Shown here one piece after another: positions 27,084-39,800 of a DNA stretch of 64,000 nt. The stretch is from Heliocidaris erythrogramma (Eukaryota > Echinodermata > Echinoidea > Camarodonta > Echinometridae): the NCBI GenBank assembly GCA_025617745.1, contig CM046855.1, positions 43,763,313 through 43,827,312 of the forward strand. Direction: 5' to 3'. A program made the position numbers and the translations under genes. Numbering within the stretch: position 1 is the stretch's first letter; every line of letters begins with the position of its first letter. The notes beneath the pieces are model-generated. The model was not told where the DNA came from and searched no databases. It saw only the letters and a program-made list of their open reading frames with translations.

Positions 27084-27745
27084 AATGTGAAAGAAATTGC
27101 GAGAATAACGTTGCGTAGCTCAATCAAAGTTCCCCAGAGCTGTCCTCCCTGCCCTCACCTGCCCCCGACAAAGGAATTAATTAATAAGGTTGAGGATTTG
27201 TCAATCTGTCGGTCAATTGAATCTGGTGTCGCCGAAATCACTAGCCCGTCTCCGTGGTCTAGTGGTTAAGGCATTGGCGTTCTAAGCCAACGACCGGGTT
27301 CGATTCCCGGCGGAGACATTTTTTCAGCCTTTGCAAAATTTCAAAAAGGGAGGACAGCCCTGGGGAACTTTGATTGAGCTACGCAACGTTATTCTCGCAA
27401 TTTCTTTCACATTTGTATTTATTTCACGAGATTTGCCAAAGCTGTTGTATATGTTATTTCCTTACACTTATATATATATTATATATATATATACTTGTAG
27501 GGTGTTCTCCTTGTAGGACTGAGAGTGCTCGATGCGTTGCAGAGCAATATAGACAAAGACAAAGAATGCACACTAACACATGGTTCTATTTGCTACTCCG
27601 AGTTTCATGCTTTTAATAGCAATCTTCAGGCAAAATGTACTTCAATGTACTTCAATTGAAGTACATTTTGCCTGAAGATTGCTATTAAAAGCATGAAACT
27701 CGGAGTAGCAAATAGAACCATGCGTTAGTGTGCATTCTTTGTCTT

Positions 27746-27804
<59 letters not shown>

Positions 27805-30800
27805 TCAATATATATATATATATATATATGTATTCAAATATATATATATATATATATATATGTATTCAAATATATATATATATATATGTATTCAAATATA
27901 TATTTCACTTCCAATTTTCCATGATATAAAAGATAATTATGTTAATGTTATATTTATTCTTGGGAACCTACACAAACAAGCTATATGCTTTCCAGTAGGT
28001 TCCTTTTTCATTTCATGATTTTGTACATTGCCAGTCGATGGGGGGGGGGGGGGGCACGTGCCCCCTATATCTACGCCACCGTTCCTATAACTATATACAA
28101 TGTTCACATTGCAGCAAATGTGAAAACATTATTGAAAAATCATATAATGGGCGCAAGTCGAAGGGGGTGGGGAATTTTGGAGATATTTGGTTAGAAATTT
28201 CAAGTGAAACATCAAAATATCTAACCATTGTCAATACAAATTTGAGTACCCGATAAAAAAAAATCTCACGGTTGTTAGGCATTGCCCCCCCCCCCCCGCT
28301 CCGTATTAGATTTTGGCCATAGATGTAGATAGCCTAAGAACACCCAAATGACCGCAGTCGCACCGATAAAGGGAATCAAAACTCACTCTGACCGACCGAA
28401 TTTTGGCCATTTGGGTGGTAATGTAATTTTTTGTTCGGTCTGTCATCGATCCAACGGCGTAGCCGGGATTTAATTTTAGGGGGTGGGTGGTGCGAAATTG
28501 GTTATGAGCATCCGCACATACCCCCAACGAATCAACGAAGGACTAAATCTTGTTTGCTTCATGCTTTTGATTAATCATTTCAGACGTTGAAAACCCGACG
28601 TTCAACACATGCCCCAACGATATCGGCACAAGGGTGCTATCAGAAGCCGCATGCAACATCAGACTCGACTGGACCATCCCGACTGCGACAGACAACGATG
28701 GAGATCCGCAGATCGCTTATTCACATTTACCGGGTAGCAGCCTCTTCGACTGCGGTGTGACTGAGGTTAACATTACCGCCACAGATGAGTCCGGTAACAT
28801 CGCTTATTGCAAATTCAACGTCACCGTTGAAGGTAGGCTATATTAGGGTCTAAACGTAGGGGAGGGGTGAGGGGGTGTCACGGGGTCCGGACCACTTTCT
28901 TCACCTTGTTTTGCTTGTCAGATTTTTTTTGCGTTAAAAGGCATCCCCCAAACCGATGAGCTTTCAATAATATCACATTTCACGAATTATATTTGACGAA
29001 TCAAATCAACTCAAATTCTGATTTTGATCTCAGTTGGAGCTTACAAAAACTGCCCTGGCAACATCACCGGCGTCAACTCACCCGGCATGTTCACGGGGAT
29101 GGTTACCTGGACACCGCCGACCATCCTCGATCGCCAGCCCGACTGGGAGGAGACGGTGAGCCGTGAAGTTAACGACCAATTCATAGTGGGTACGACCAAC
29201 GTCACGTACACGCTGTCCGATCCTTCGGGCGCCGCCGATGTCTGCTTGTTTCTTGTCACAATCGTCGGTAAGAAACCGTGGTCGAAGCCGGTAAAACTTC
29301 GTGCTGGGAAAAATTCTCGGTGTAATAAATGCATACTGATAAAGAGTAGACCTAATGACTAATAAGCAAAGGAATATCCAGGATTGCTTGAAAGGGAAGG
29401 GCGGGCGGCGTGGGGGGCGGGGTGGACGCAAAAAAACAACAGCAAAGAATGTCCACAGGGGCGGCCCTCGGGGGGGGGGGGGGGGCAGGGGGCACAGTGC
29501 CCCACTTTTTGAAGTACCCCAAAATTGCCCTTTTTATTTCTGAAAAAAATTTCCTTTTCTTTCTGATAAGTGCCCTCCTTCTCCTTCGGATAAATGCCCC
29601 TTCCTTTTCTCATATGATAATTGGCTCCTTATCTCTAATAAGTGCCCTTTTCTCCTTCTGATAAATGCAAATTTACTTCGGATAGTGCCTATCTTTCTTA
29701 TAAGTGCCCTTTTCTCCTTCTAATAAGTGCCCTTTTCAAATACAATGATTCCCCCCCTTACTCCCTAATATGCCCTTTTTTCCCTTGATAAGTGCAATAT
29801 TACTTCGGATAGTGCTATCTTTCTTATGCGTGCCCTTTTCTCCTTTTAATAAGTGCCCCTTTTCAAATACAATGATTGTCCCCCCTTTCTCCCTAATATG
29901 TGCCCTTTTCTCCCTTGATAAGTGCATTCTTAATTTTGATATAGGTGCCCCTTTACATTTTAGTACCTATTTTCCCCTTCTGATAAGTGCTCATTTTCAA
30001 ATCTGATAAATGCCCCTGTTTTCTTCTGATAAGTGCTCTTTTCCTAACTAATATGAGCCCTTTCCCTCTTCTCATTAATGCCCATTTTCATCTCTTATAA
30101 GTGCCTCTTTCCATCTATGATAAGCACCACCCGTTCCTCTTCTGTTAAGTGCCTCCGTATACTTTCTTACAAAGAGAGGCATATCAAGCTTCAAAGAATC
30201 GGGGTGGCTTTATGTAGTAAAGGTATACTACGACTACAATGTAAGACAGTGGAGCTGGAGGCAAGAGGGGCACAATGCCCCTCACTCGAATGTGCCATAA
30301 CTTACACCAAGTATAAGGGCAATATTTTCTGAAGATTTTCCACAAAACTCGCTCGCTACGCTCGCTTGCTCTTATAGTTTAATTTAATGAAATCAAGCAG
30401 ATCACATAAAGTATGATGAGAAATCAGGCAGATCACATAAAGTATGATGATATCGATGTAATCATCATGGGGTTAATGTACGATTTAAAAGATCATTAGG
30501 CATTCCCAAAATTTAATTTGCTGTTGTCATTTTCATTATTATGGCTGTAAATAACAACCCAATCAGCATTAGAAAAAAGTCTGAATTGTTTTGTAATTGA
30601 CTGTAGGATTAATACCAATGATGTACCAATGTGACAAAATGGTCTCTGTTTTTTGCTTTATGTTCCCCTTTGTAAGTGCCCCTTTTTCTTCACTGGTGCC
30701 CTTTTGGCTGGTGCCCCCCACTTTGAAAGACGCTCCACCGCCCCTGAATGTCCATGATATATTAGTAGAGTAATATAAAGCGGCTATGTCAAATTTTGTT

Positions 30801-33800
30801 TCAATGAGGGGGGGGGGGGGGGGGGGGGGAGCCGGCTGACTTGTTCTTTATGTAAATGATAAAGAGAAGGTTGAGTTGTGGTAACAATGCAAAAATGGAG
30901 CTTTCTCGTTCCGCTCCTCATTTTAAAAATTCGTTTAAAGTTTACTATGAAAATGGTCAGATTTATGTCATCATAATCAATCACTTTCATCATTATCATC
31001 ATCACCCTCGTCATTACTTTTAAATTCAAAATATACTAAAAGGCCACGCTTATCATCCTTATTAACATCTATTTCATGATGATGATCATCGTCATGATCA
31101 TGATCTTGATCCTCATCCTCGTCATTTTCTTTTCTTCATAATTTGCAAATTATTAAAATCATTCTAAAATTCAAACCAGACGTGGAGCCTCCGACTATTA
31201 CATGCCCTGATGACATCGTTGCCATGGCAGCCAGTGAAGGGGGAGGAGCCATCGCGGGTTGGCCACAGCCCTTCCCCAACGACAACACGGTCGTCCATCG
31301 AATATGGAGCAACCACATGCCCGGGGAGGAGTTCCCCGTGGGCGACACGGTGGTCATCTACGGAGTCAATGACACGGCTGGGCTCACATCGTTTTGTAAT
31401 TTTACTATCACTGTCCGAGGTAGGTTTACTATTTTTATTGGCTGATACGCCAATCACACCAAAGAGACCGACGCTAAACTGAACACAGACCAAACAAAAA
31501 CAAAACAAACAACAAAAAAATACTCGCAGTGGTCAGAAATCGGTTGGTCAGGAGTCAGTTTGGAGTCGGTTTCGCGGTGTGACGGAGGTATGACTCTAGA
31601 TCGCATGGTAGATGGAGCGGTTTAAGGATGCGGCGTACGTAGCAACACAATAAGGGGAGGGGTGGGAGATACATTACCAAAATGCAAGAAAAAGGGAAGG
31701 TATAAAGTTATCGGGGAGGGGGAAAGAGATTGTGAGAGAAAGATAATACAACACTATACATTTAACTCTCCGCACCGGGTCACTGTGCTACCTCGCACTT
31801 CAATCTCCTAACTTTAGTTAGGCCAATGCCCCGCTTATGACCCTGAAACCAAAGACAGTATAGTTTTTGTCATGCTTTTTACACAAATTCTCCATATTCA
31901 TGTGATTTCCACATCAACGACAAGAAATATCTTCTCCTACCTCCCACATCAAACAGACTTCGTGCTGAGCCTCTTCACTCAAATCGATGGCTACACCTTT
32001 GTCGACAATGATGACGCAATCATCAACGCTTCCGATGTCGTCGAATGCCTTGATGCTTGCATCGATGAGGAGACGTTCTTATGTCGTTCAGCCGAGTTTA
32101 CGTCATCGGGAGAGTGTCGTCTGAGCGAGAACATCGCGAGAACCGACGACGATCTCCAACAACAAGATGGTGTCATCTATTTTGAAAAATTAGGAGGTAG
32201 GTGAAGGTTGTTAGAAAAAGGTCAAACTGAATACAGATTATAAGATGAGGATGTATAACATTCCCGTTGCACACGGGTTATCATTTTGACTGCGTTATTG
32301 CCTACGCTGATTTAACATAATATGAAAAGAAATAAGTGCATGTGCAAGTAATCAAGGCAATGGCTGCACTTTAAAAAAAAATATTTCACTTTTGCAGGGG
32401 ACATTCACATGACGCAGTCCTAGGTACGTCACCAAATGACGCATCGTGTAAAACGGGCATATAATAATTATGGAGATATAAATATTTTGTGAGTCGTATT
32501 TATTGGAGCATGTTCACTACCGTTGGCATGTAACGGCGGAACGTGCAGTGAGCCCGGCTTACACGATGCGTCATTTGCCGACGTAAGGACCGCGTCGATC
32601 AAGCTATGTTAAAGTTAAATAGGATTGCGAACGTGAACAAAAGGTCCGACGCTCGCGTTGGCAGTTGCCACCATTCTGTATGTGCATGCGTTGTTGCGCC
32701 ATTCCTACGCTGAGAAAAGGAAATCGAACCGGTTCGAATTTCTTTTCTCTATTCTCAATTGCGTTATGACCTGCGTTATGAGCTGCGTTAATCAAGTCCG
32801 TGAAGACATTGAGCGCATGCGCCAGTTATTCTAAGGAATGTTCATTTTACATTTCTTTTATGCATTATGCCACTTTCTGTCAAGGCGCCAGGGGTGTCGA
32901 TCCGTGTTCATGATTGGGGGGGGGGGGGGGGGATGACCAGCGAGGGAGCGAAACCAGTGGCGTATCTAGGGATTATGACGCCTAGGCAAACAACGATTAC
33001 GCCCACCGCAGAGTGCCCAAACCTTTTCTCTTTTTAATGATTTTTTTATTAGGTAGAGTGCCCAAACTTATCTACGTTACTGTACAAGCGAGGGAGAAAA
33101 GCAACAGAGCGGCAAAATTTTCAACTTCTTGTGCATTTTACCAAGGAAATTTTGCTATTGAGCGGTAGAGAAGCTCGCATTTCATACATTGCTAAACGGT
33201 TTTCTATTCACTCACTTCTACAATCGGGAGCAAAACTAATGAAAACCCTAAAGGCTTGAGAAAGAGTCGAGAAATTCAGCAAGGCTACGAGATACGAGAT
33301 CCTGAAAGAAAATAATTATGCGAGGGAGCAAAGCGACCGAGCTTTGGGCATTTCAAACTTCAAAAACTACATTTCTAGTGCATTTCCCCTGCGGATTTGG
33401 GGGCGCATAATCCGTAAGGATGATGATTTTTCTTCATTTCCCCCTTTTTTCTTTCTCTCCTCGTTTTTTTGCGCCCCCTCCAAGTGCCGCCCGGGGCACT
33501 TGCCCCCTGCCCCCTAGATACGCCACTGAGCGAAGCGACTGAGCGGGGGAAGGTGTGGAAAGGGGGTGTCCCCTCTCACACCAGGGACTTTTCTCAAATC
33601 TTTCTATAAAACTTGCATTTTAGAGCATCATAAAATGGTTTTCAATGAAAGGAAGGAATTCACAGATCTACGCCAATGGATGAAACCCCTTAATTTGATT
33701 TGATTTGATTTGATTTGATTTGAATTTATTCAGGCATTATAAAAACATGTCTGGGGGAAAAAAAAGGTATGACCAACCCATCTGTTTCCTGGATATAAAC

Positions 33801-36800
33801 CACACATATATTCAATATCATAAACATATTGCACAATGTAAACGATAGACAATAACGATGATTGCAAGTAAAATCATTGTAGTATTGCAGAGTATAAAAT
33901 TACTTAGTTGAGGTTAAGCATCTGTGAAATTAACTATGTGGGTCGAGATGGTTATTTCACGCTTTTTTAAACATGCTAAGAGTTTTCATATTGACTGCAT
34001 ACTTCGGAAGTTTGTTCCAATCATTTATGGTTTTAGGATAAAATGAGTCCATATAATAATCTGTTCTTGCGAAGGGTACATGCATCTTTAAGTTGTGATC
34101 GTTTCTCTAAATTCTGTTCGCAGGTGTGCGCCTGTTTTTATGTCCTATATCTATAATAAAACACAATTCGGAGGTACTTTCGTCTATTCTCTAATGTATT
34201 CATACTTAACTTTTGCAGTAAAGTATCATAACTAGTGCTCCAGTCTTTGCACATCATTCTTAAATAGCGTTTTTTAATTCGCTCGACGAATTATTTTTGT
34301 GAATTTCTATATGGATCCCATGCTATACAACAATAATCCAAACGTGAGCTTTTTAAAGATTCATAAAGATAAAGATTTTGGACAGTCAACAATTCTATTG
34401 CACTTCATTATTTATTCAGAACAATTCCAATTTCAACACCAGATTTAACATCAATCCATTAAGAAAATTCACCGTTAATAACAACTCTTTGCGATCTTTT
34501 TTTTGTAAAAAATTCATTATCCAATTTAAAATGCCCTAGCAAAATCAAGAAAATCAATATGAACACTTGAACCTGTTTCCAAAATATATGACCAATCATC
34601 GATAACCTCTATTATTGAGTTTCGCATGATATTTTTCACGAAAACCATGTTGGTTATCACATAAAATGTTATTATTGTTAAAATGTTGAGAAGGTATGTG
34701 CAGACTATTCTTTCTAAAATCTTACATGTAACAGACGTTAAGGATATTGACAGGTAATTACTAGCTTTGAGAATAACAATGCGAGCGAACGAATTTATAT
34801 ATTCGCATTGAAATTATGCCATTTCTTATTTCCTTACTTCTATAATCATTAAAGAATGTGAGGGTATTTCAAGATCCAACATAATGAGTTTGGATAATTA
34901 TTAGTTATTAAGTTAAAATATCATAATTCTTGTTTATTTTAAACAAAAATATGGGGGGGGGGGGGGGGTGATAATACGGCTCTCACCCACCTCAAATTGG
35001 GGGGGGGGGGGGGGGGTATACTCCATCCCGCGGGATCGACACCCATGCAAGACGCCTCAACTTGAGACCGCGCAAGTTCCTAACGCAATTCTGTGTCAGC
35101 AAAATGACGCCGATCATAAGTCCTTTTGCTGGCGTAGGACGGCGTCATCGACTTGAGCGCTCTGTTTGCGTCATTTCGAAATCGAAAGATTCCTAAGTTA
35201 CCAAACATAAAATGCATCATTTCATTTTTAGACAATACACCACCGACTATTTGGATCTGTCCCAACGATGTGAGTCGACCTGCGGATGATGGTCAGCGTT
35301 TCACCGTCATCGCCTGGCTTCCTCCCTTAGCTAGTGATGACGGCGGAAATTCTGTCACGCTGACGTCGTCGCATCAGCCTGGCGATGTATTTTACCTCGG
35401 CACCACCGAGGTCGTGTACACTGCCGTCGACGAGTTCTTGAATCGTGCAACTTGTATCTTTACTGTTACTATCATTGGTAAGTATAGACCTACTAGCAGA
35501 AGCAGCCCGTGGACATCCACGGGCGCTAGCTGTGTTTTCTGATTAATCACCGTACCGTTACAATATTTACCGTATTTACCGTATATGTTACAATAATCAA
35601 GTGAATAAATAAAAAAGTCGGGTAAAGTTATTTTTACCAAGAAGTATTTACAACATGTCCATTGACGGACCCAGGGGGGGGGGGGGGGTGCTTCTGGCCG
35701 TGCCATCCACCCCCCCCCCCCCCCCGTTCAATGGGAGGAAAGTATGCATTTTGACCATAGACGATCCGCCCTTTTGTTGATTGTGCCCCCGCCCCTTTTA
35801 GAATGAAACCTTCTTTTTTTTTGCTTGTCAGAGAATTATGGAGGGACCCCATAACCACCCCCTCCTGAGCGAATTTTCTAGGTCTGACGAAAAAAAAATT
35901 CTCGCCACCCCCCCCCCCCCCCCCAGGTCTGCCTTTTCCAAAAGTTGACAAACCTGCACTTGTTTCCCCGCCTTATACTAAATTCTGGATCCGCCCCTGA
36001 TCATGTGAATATGTCTTATTTATCCAAAGCTTGCATGAGTTCTGAAGAAAATTCCTTTTAATCTTGATGAAAATTGATGATATGGATATAATAATGTTCG
36101 AGTAGAATATCCATGCATAGACCTAGAGGGGGCGATTTGATCTTGCCATGTGTCTGTGGTTTATTAATACTCAGAGTAACATCCATAATTAGCTGTACGT
36201 CCCCTGTAAAGGATGCAATAATGAGAAAAAATGAATTTGTCATTTTATTTTCAGGGGGATTATGGCCCCCTTATATGGGTCTTGGGAGGACCGACGGATT
36301 GACTTCCCCCTACTACCCCCCCCCCCCCCCCCCTCCAGCTCCCCCATTCCATTGTCATCCCATCACCCCCAGGGCGAGGGGAGCAGGGATTAATATCATT
36401 ATACGTATTCATAATCATTATGGAAATATTTTCGAAGGAATTTTCTTCTTATCAGATTTTTTGATAAAGTGTCAAATTACCGGTAGCGAACGTCGTGAAA
36501 CATACAAATGATGTAACTCTATACCTGTATGATGACCTGTACACGTACGTGCGAACGATCTAACACGTGTGTATAATACTGTACTGTACACTGAAGCCAT
36601 GAGGATATATGGCCATGCTGTTCTTTGGCATAGCTCCCCTTCACAGGGAAAGGTATATGGGTTGGCTGGGCCTGAAGCTACAAACCCGCTTCATGGGTTG
36701 GTGGAATTATTAGGCCTACTCCCTGCGGAAATTCAATGTTTAAAAATGAATTTATGAAATATGGACGGGACGTCAGCCCTCAAGAAGTGCCTCCCACCAC

Positions 36801-39800
36801 CCTAAGAACCCTTCCCCACCCGTGGGTATCAAAAGGCGGGGACCGAAAGGGCCAGGGGAGGAGCCTATTTGAACCAAAAAAAGAGCCCGAAATCCTTAGT
36901 GTATTATATTATAAGATATTATCATTATCGCGAAAACTAATGCTGATCTAGGGGAGGTCGAAACTGCCACTGCCCCGATGAAAAAGCATAGGAAAGAAAA
37001 TCATTCGCTACGCTAAGAATTTTTATATTCTGGGGAAAAGTTCCACTGCCGCCTTTTAAAAAAAATTCCCATACATCTTGGAAAAATTCCTACTATAATG
37101 TTCCATAGATTAAAAGAAAATTGTCATGTTGTGGCATTTTTAACTTTAAAAAAATATTTTTTTTTGCGGGGACGGGGGGGGGGGGGGGGGGGGGGGGGGG
37201 AAGGCCCTATGAACTTCAGGAAATCATATTCGGGCGGCAAAAAGAAATGACGGGATATTTTCGGTACCCCATTTCAGACAATTCTTGATTTGACCCGTCC
37301 CTACTGCTTTATATATCTCTAAAATTTAGAATGTAAGCGAAAGAATTAAGAACTTATTGATTGAAATATTAGATGGGTCCTGTACGACATTAAGTCTTTT
37401 ATTAATTCTTGTCATCCAAAAGAAAAATATTTTGATGCTATACCATTAACAAATTTTTTTTATGGTCCCATCGAAAATAATATCAAGAGACTTTTCATTT
37501 TTTTATTAGTGAAAATGGGTAAAAGACTGATGTCGTAAGGGACATGTTGTGTGGAATCGCCCTTGCTGCTCCCAATGCGTTTGTTTTCTTAAAATTTAAT
37601 ATCTTATTCAATATTTTTTTTTGCAGATGATCAGGACCCGGTTATACAAGATTGTCCAGGCCTTACATTAGGTTACCTACACTCTGCGGACAAACAGTCT
37701 GTCGCGGTCTCCTGGGCGGCACCATCTGCCTTGGACAACTCTGGCATGGTGAGCCTGACCGCTTCCCATCAAACCGGCGCTATGTTTAGGAGAGGAGAGA
37801 CCGTTGTCAGGTACACGGCGGTCGATCCTTCGGGCAATGGAAAGACTTGCTCATTTACCGTCTCCGTTGTTTTGTTACAAGGTATGGGGTCTTACAACCT
37901 TCTTCAAATAAATCCAGTTCTTATTACAGTTCGAAGAAACAATTTGTTCATGAGCAGAAACCCAATGAGATAAATATCGCAGACGTGTTCCTGAAAGTCA
38001 TGTAATCATAATTGCAATCATTATTCGTAATATTATGCACCGACAGTGCTTTCCATAATACACAGCATGGGCGTCAATCCGAGTAGAGAATCTATTGTTC
38101 ATGGGGGGGGGGGGGACGGCTATTGTGTCGTCCCCCCCCCCCCATGATGAATAGAGTGACGTCACGATTACCGCCCATGATACACAGGTGGAAGTATTCT
38201 CAGTGGTGGATCCAGGAATTTGAAATAGGGAGGGGGCGCCAGTGGCGAGGGAGCAGAGGGTGTTGGAGGGGGTAAATCTGGAGTGGACCTTCTTCTCTAA
38301 AATGCGCAAAAAATAGGACCTCTCCATGTCTAAGAAGTTTGCGGATATTTATATAGGGTCATTTTGTTCCATATGCTAACTGCTAACTGGTCTATGATTA
38401 GTCCATTTCGCAAATGACTCCAAATATCCACGGCATTTTTAAACGTGGAGGAGTCATTTTGTAATAGCTATTTCCAAAGTAATACAGGTGCTTCGTGAGT
38501 AGCTTCTGCAAAAAAGAAAAAATTCTACTTCCACCAGAGTATCATGGGATGAGAGCAAGAAAATGAGAGAGAGGACGAAAAAGGAAGAAAGAGAGAAAGA
38601 GAAAACAGAGGGGGAAAAAGGAGATAAGGAATAGCTCTAATATTTTGAACTTGTCAAGATTTAATTCAATAAAATCTTTCTGATATCGTTATATTCCTAC
38701 AGATCAGAAGAGGTTCGCTTTGAGGATTTTGCTACCAAATCTTGTGTATTCAGATAGCCTAGCAGATAAGGATTCGCAACATTATCAAATGATAGATGAG
38801 ACCCTGCAAATAAAGGTGAGAGATATGTAGGTAATGATGCAGATTTATCCTGGAATTCAGGTAAAATCCTGGAAAATTAGTTCCCTGTTGAAAATGATCC
38901 TCAGTTGTGTATCGATCAGAATTTACCGGTATACTAATAAGTCAAATTGGTATTTTCCGCCTTGTTTCCACCCTTTGTAGGTGCTCCTTTTTGTTGTTGC
39001 CCCCCACTTTAAAAGATGCTCCACGCCTCTGATGATTGAATTGAGTGCGAAATGAACACCGTTACGTTAGGCTGTCTTGCCCCCCCCCCAGTCCGAAAAA
39101 CGGATCAACGCCCCTGTATGATAGTAATGTGTGGAATATAAAAATAATTGTTCTGGACCCTACCATATAAAAGAGTTGCAATTAATTGTATTTTATATCC
39201 TTCGCTTGATCGTATCTTTATAATCAGTAACGAATTCCTATCAACGTTATGTTGCAGATAGATACAAATCATTGTTAATTATACAATCAATTGTAGCAAG
39301 AAGGGGGATATATGAACAGCAAATTTTTTTTACAATTGATTGTAACGTTGATTTTTATTTTTGAGGGCCAGTTCTCATGACATGCTATGTGTTAAAACTA
39401 ACAAAAAACAAAAACAACATTGTGCTTCCTCTGAATTGGATGTAATATTTTTTTAAAAACATTATAAACTTTTCCATTTTGTGACCAAATCTTCATTTCA
39501 TTTTAACAGGTTGATGAAGCTTTTGCAATGGACCCTACGTTTGTAGACTATACAATCATTAACATCACGTGAGTATGATTATAATCTACCTTTAACCATG
39601 AAAAACAAAACCTTCAAATTGGAATTTTATATATAAGAATGGCATAGGGACATCAACAATTGCAAGTTTAGATTTGGTTCAGGGTTGCTCCTTTTGATTC
39701 GGGTTGCTACTTTCCAGCCTGTAATACGATATTATTTGTACATGTAATGTTCGAAAATTAAATCATAAAGCAAATCATTCCTTGAACCTATATCACTCTC

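Larger units (their letters stand above)
27082..27416. mobile_element. Foldback with ~68-bp arms enclosing a tRNA gene
   Basis: The left arm 27082-27149 and right arm 27349-27416 are near-perfect inverse copies. For example GAATAACGTTGCGTAGCTCA on the left matches TGAGCTACGCAACGTTATTC on the right. The 199-bp interior holds a tRNA-Arg(TCT) gene. TA-rich sequence flanks both ends. No transposase is present. Confidence 0.8.
20250..28583. other. Intron 3 of the HYR gene (8.3 kb)
   Basis: No additional HYR exon was recognised. It holds nested TIR elements (20309-21842), GA repeats (22130-22330), a foldback at 24511, and poly-G runs at 25201, 25540 and 25920. It also carries a tRNA gene inside a palindrome and a second palindrome at 27548. 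The stretch 23050-24510 shows nothing recognisable. Confidence 0.6.
32197..35231. other. Intron 7 of the HYR gene
   Basis: Holds a GTATCTAGG-type element (32955-33528), an eroded non-LTR retrotransposon (33690-34700), and poly-G runs at 32917, 34953 and 34999. No additional exon was recognised. Confidence 0.6.

Noticed and set aside
27728-28018. Tyr/Ile-rich frame
   Set aside because: It is the translation of the TA microsatellite.
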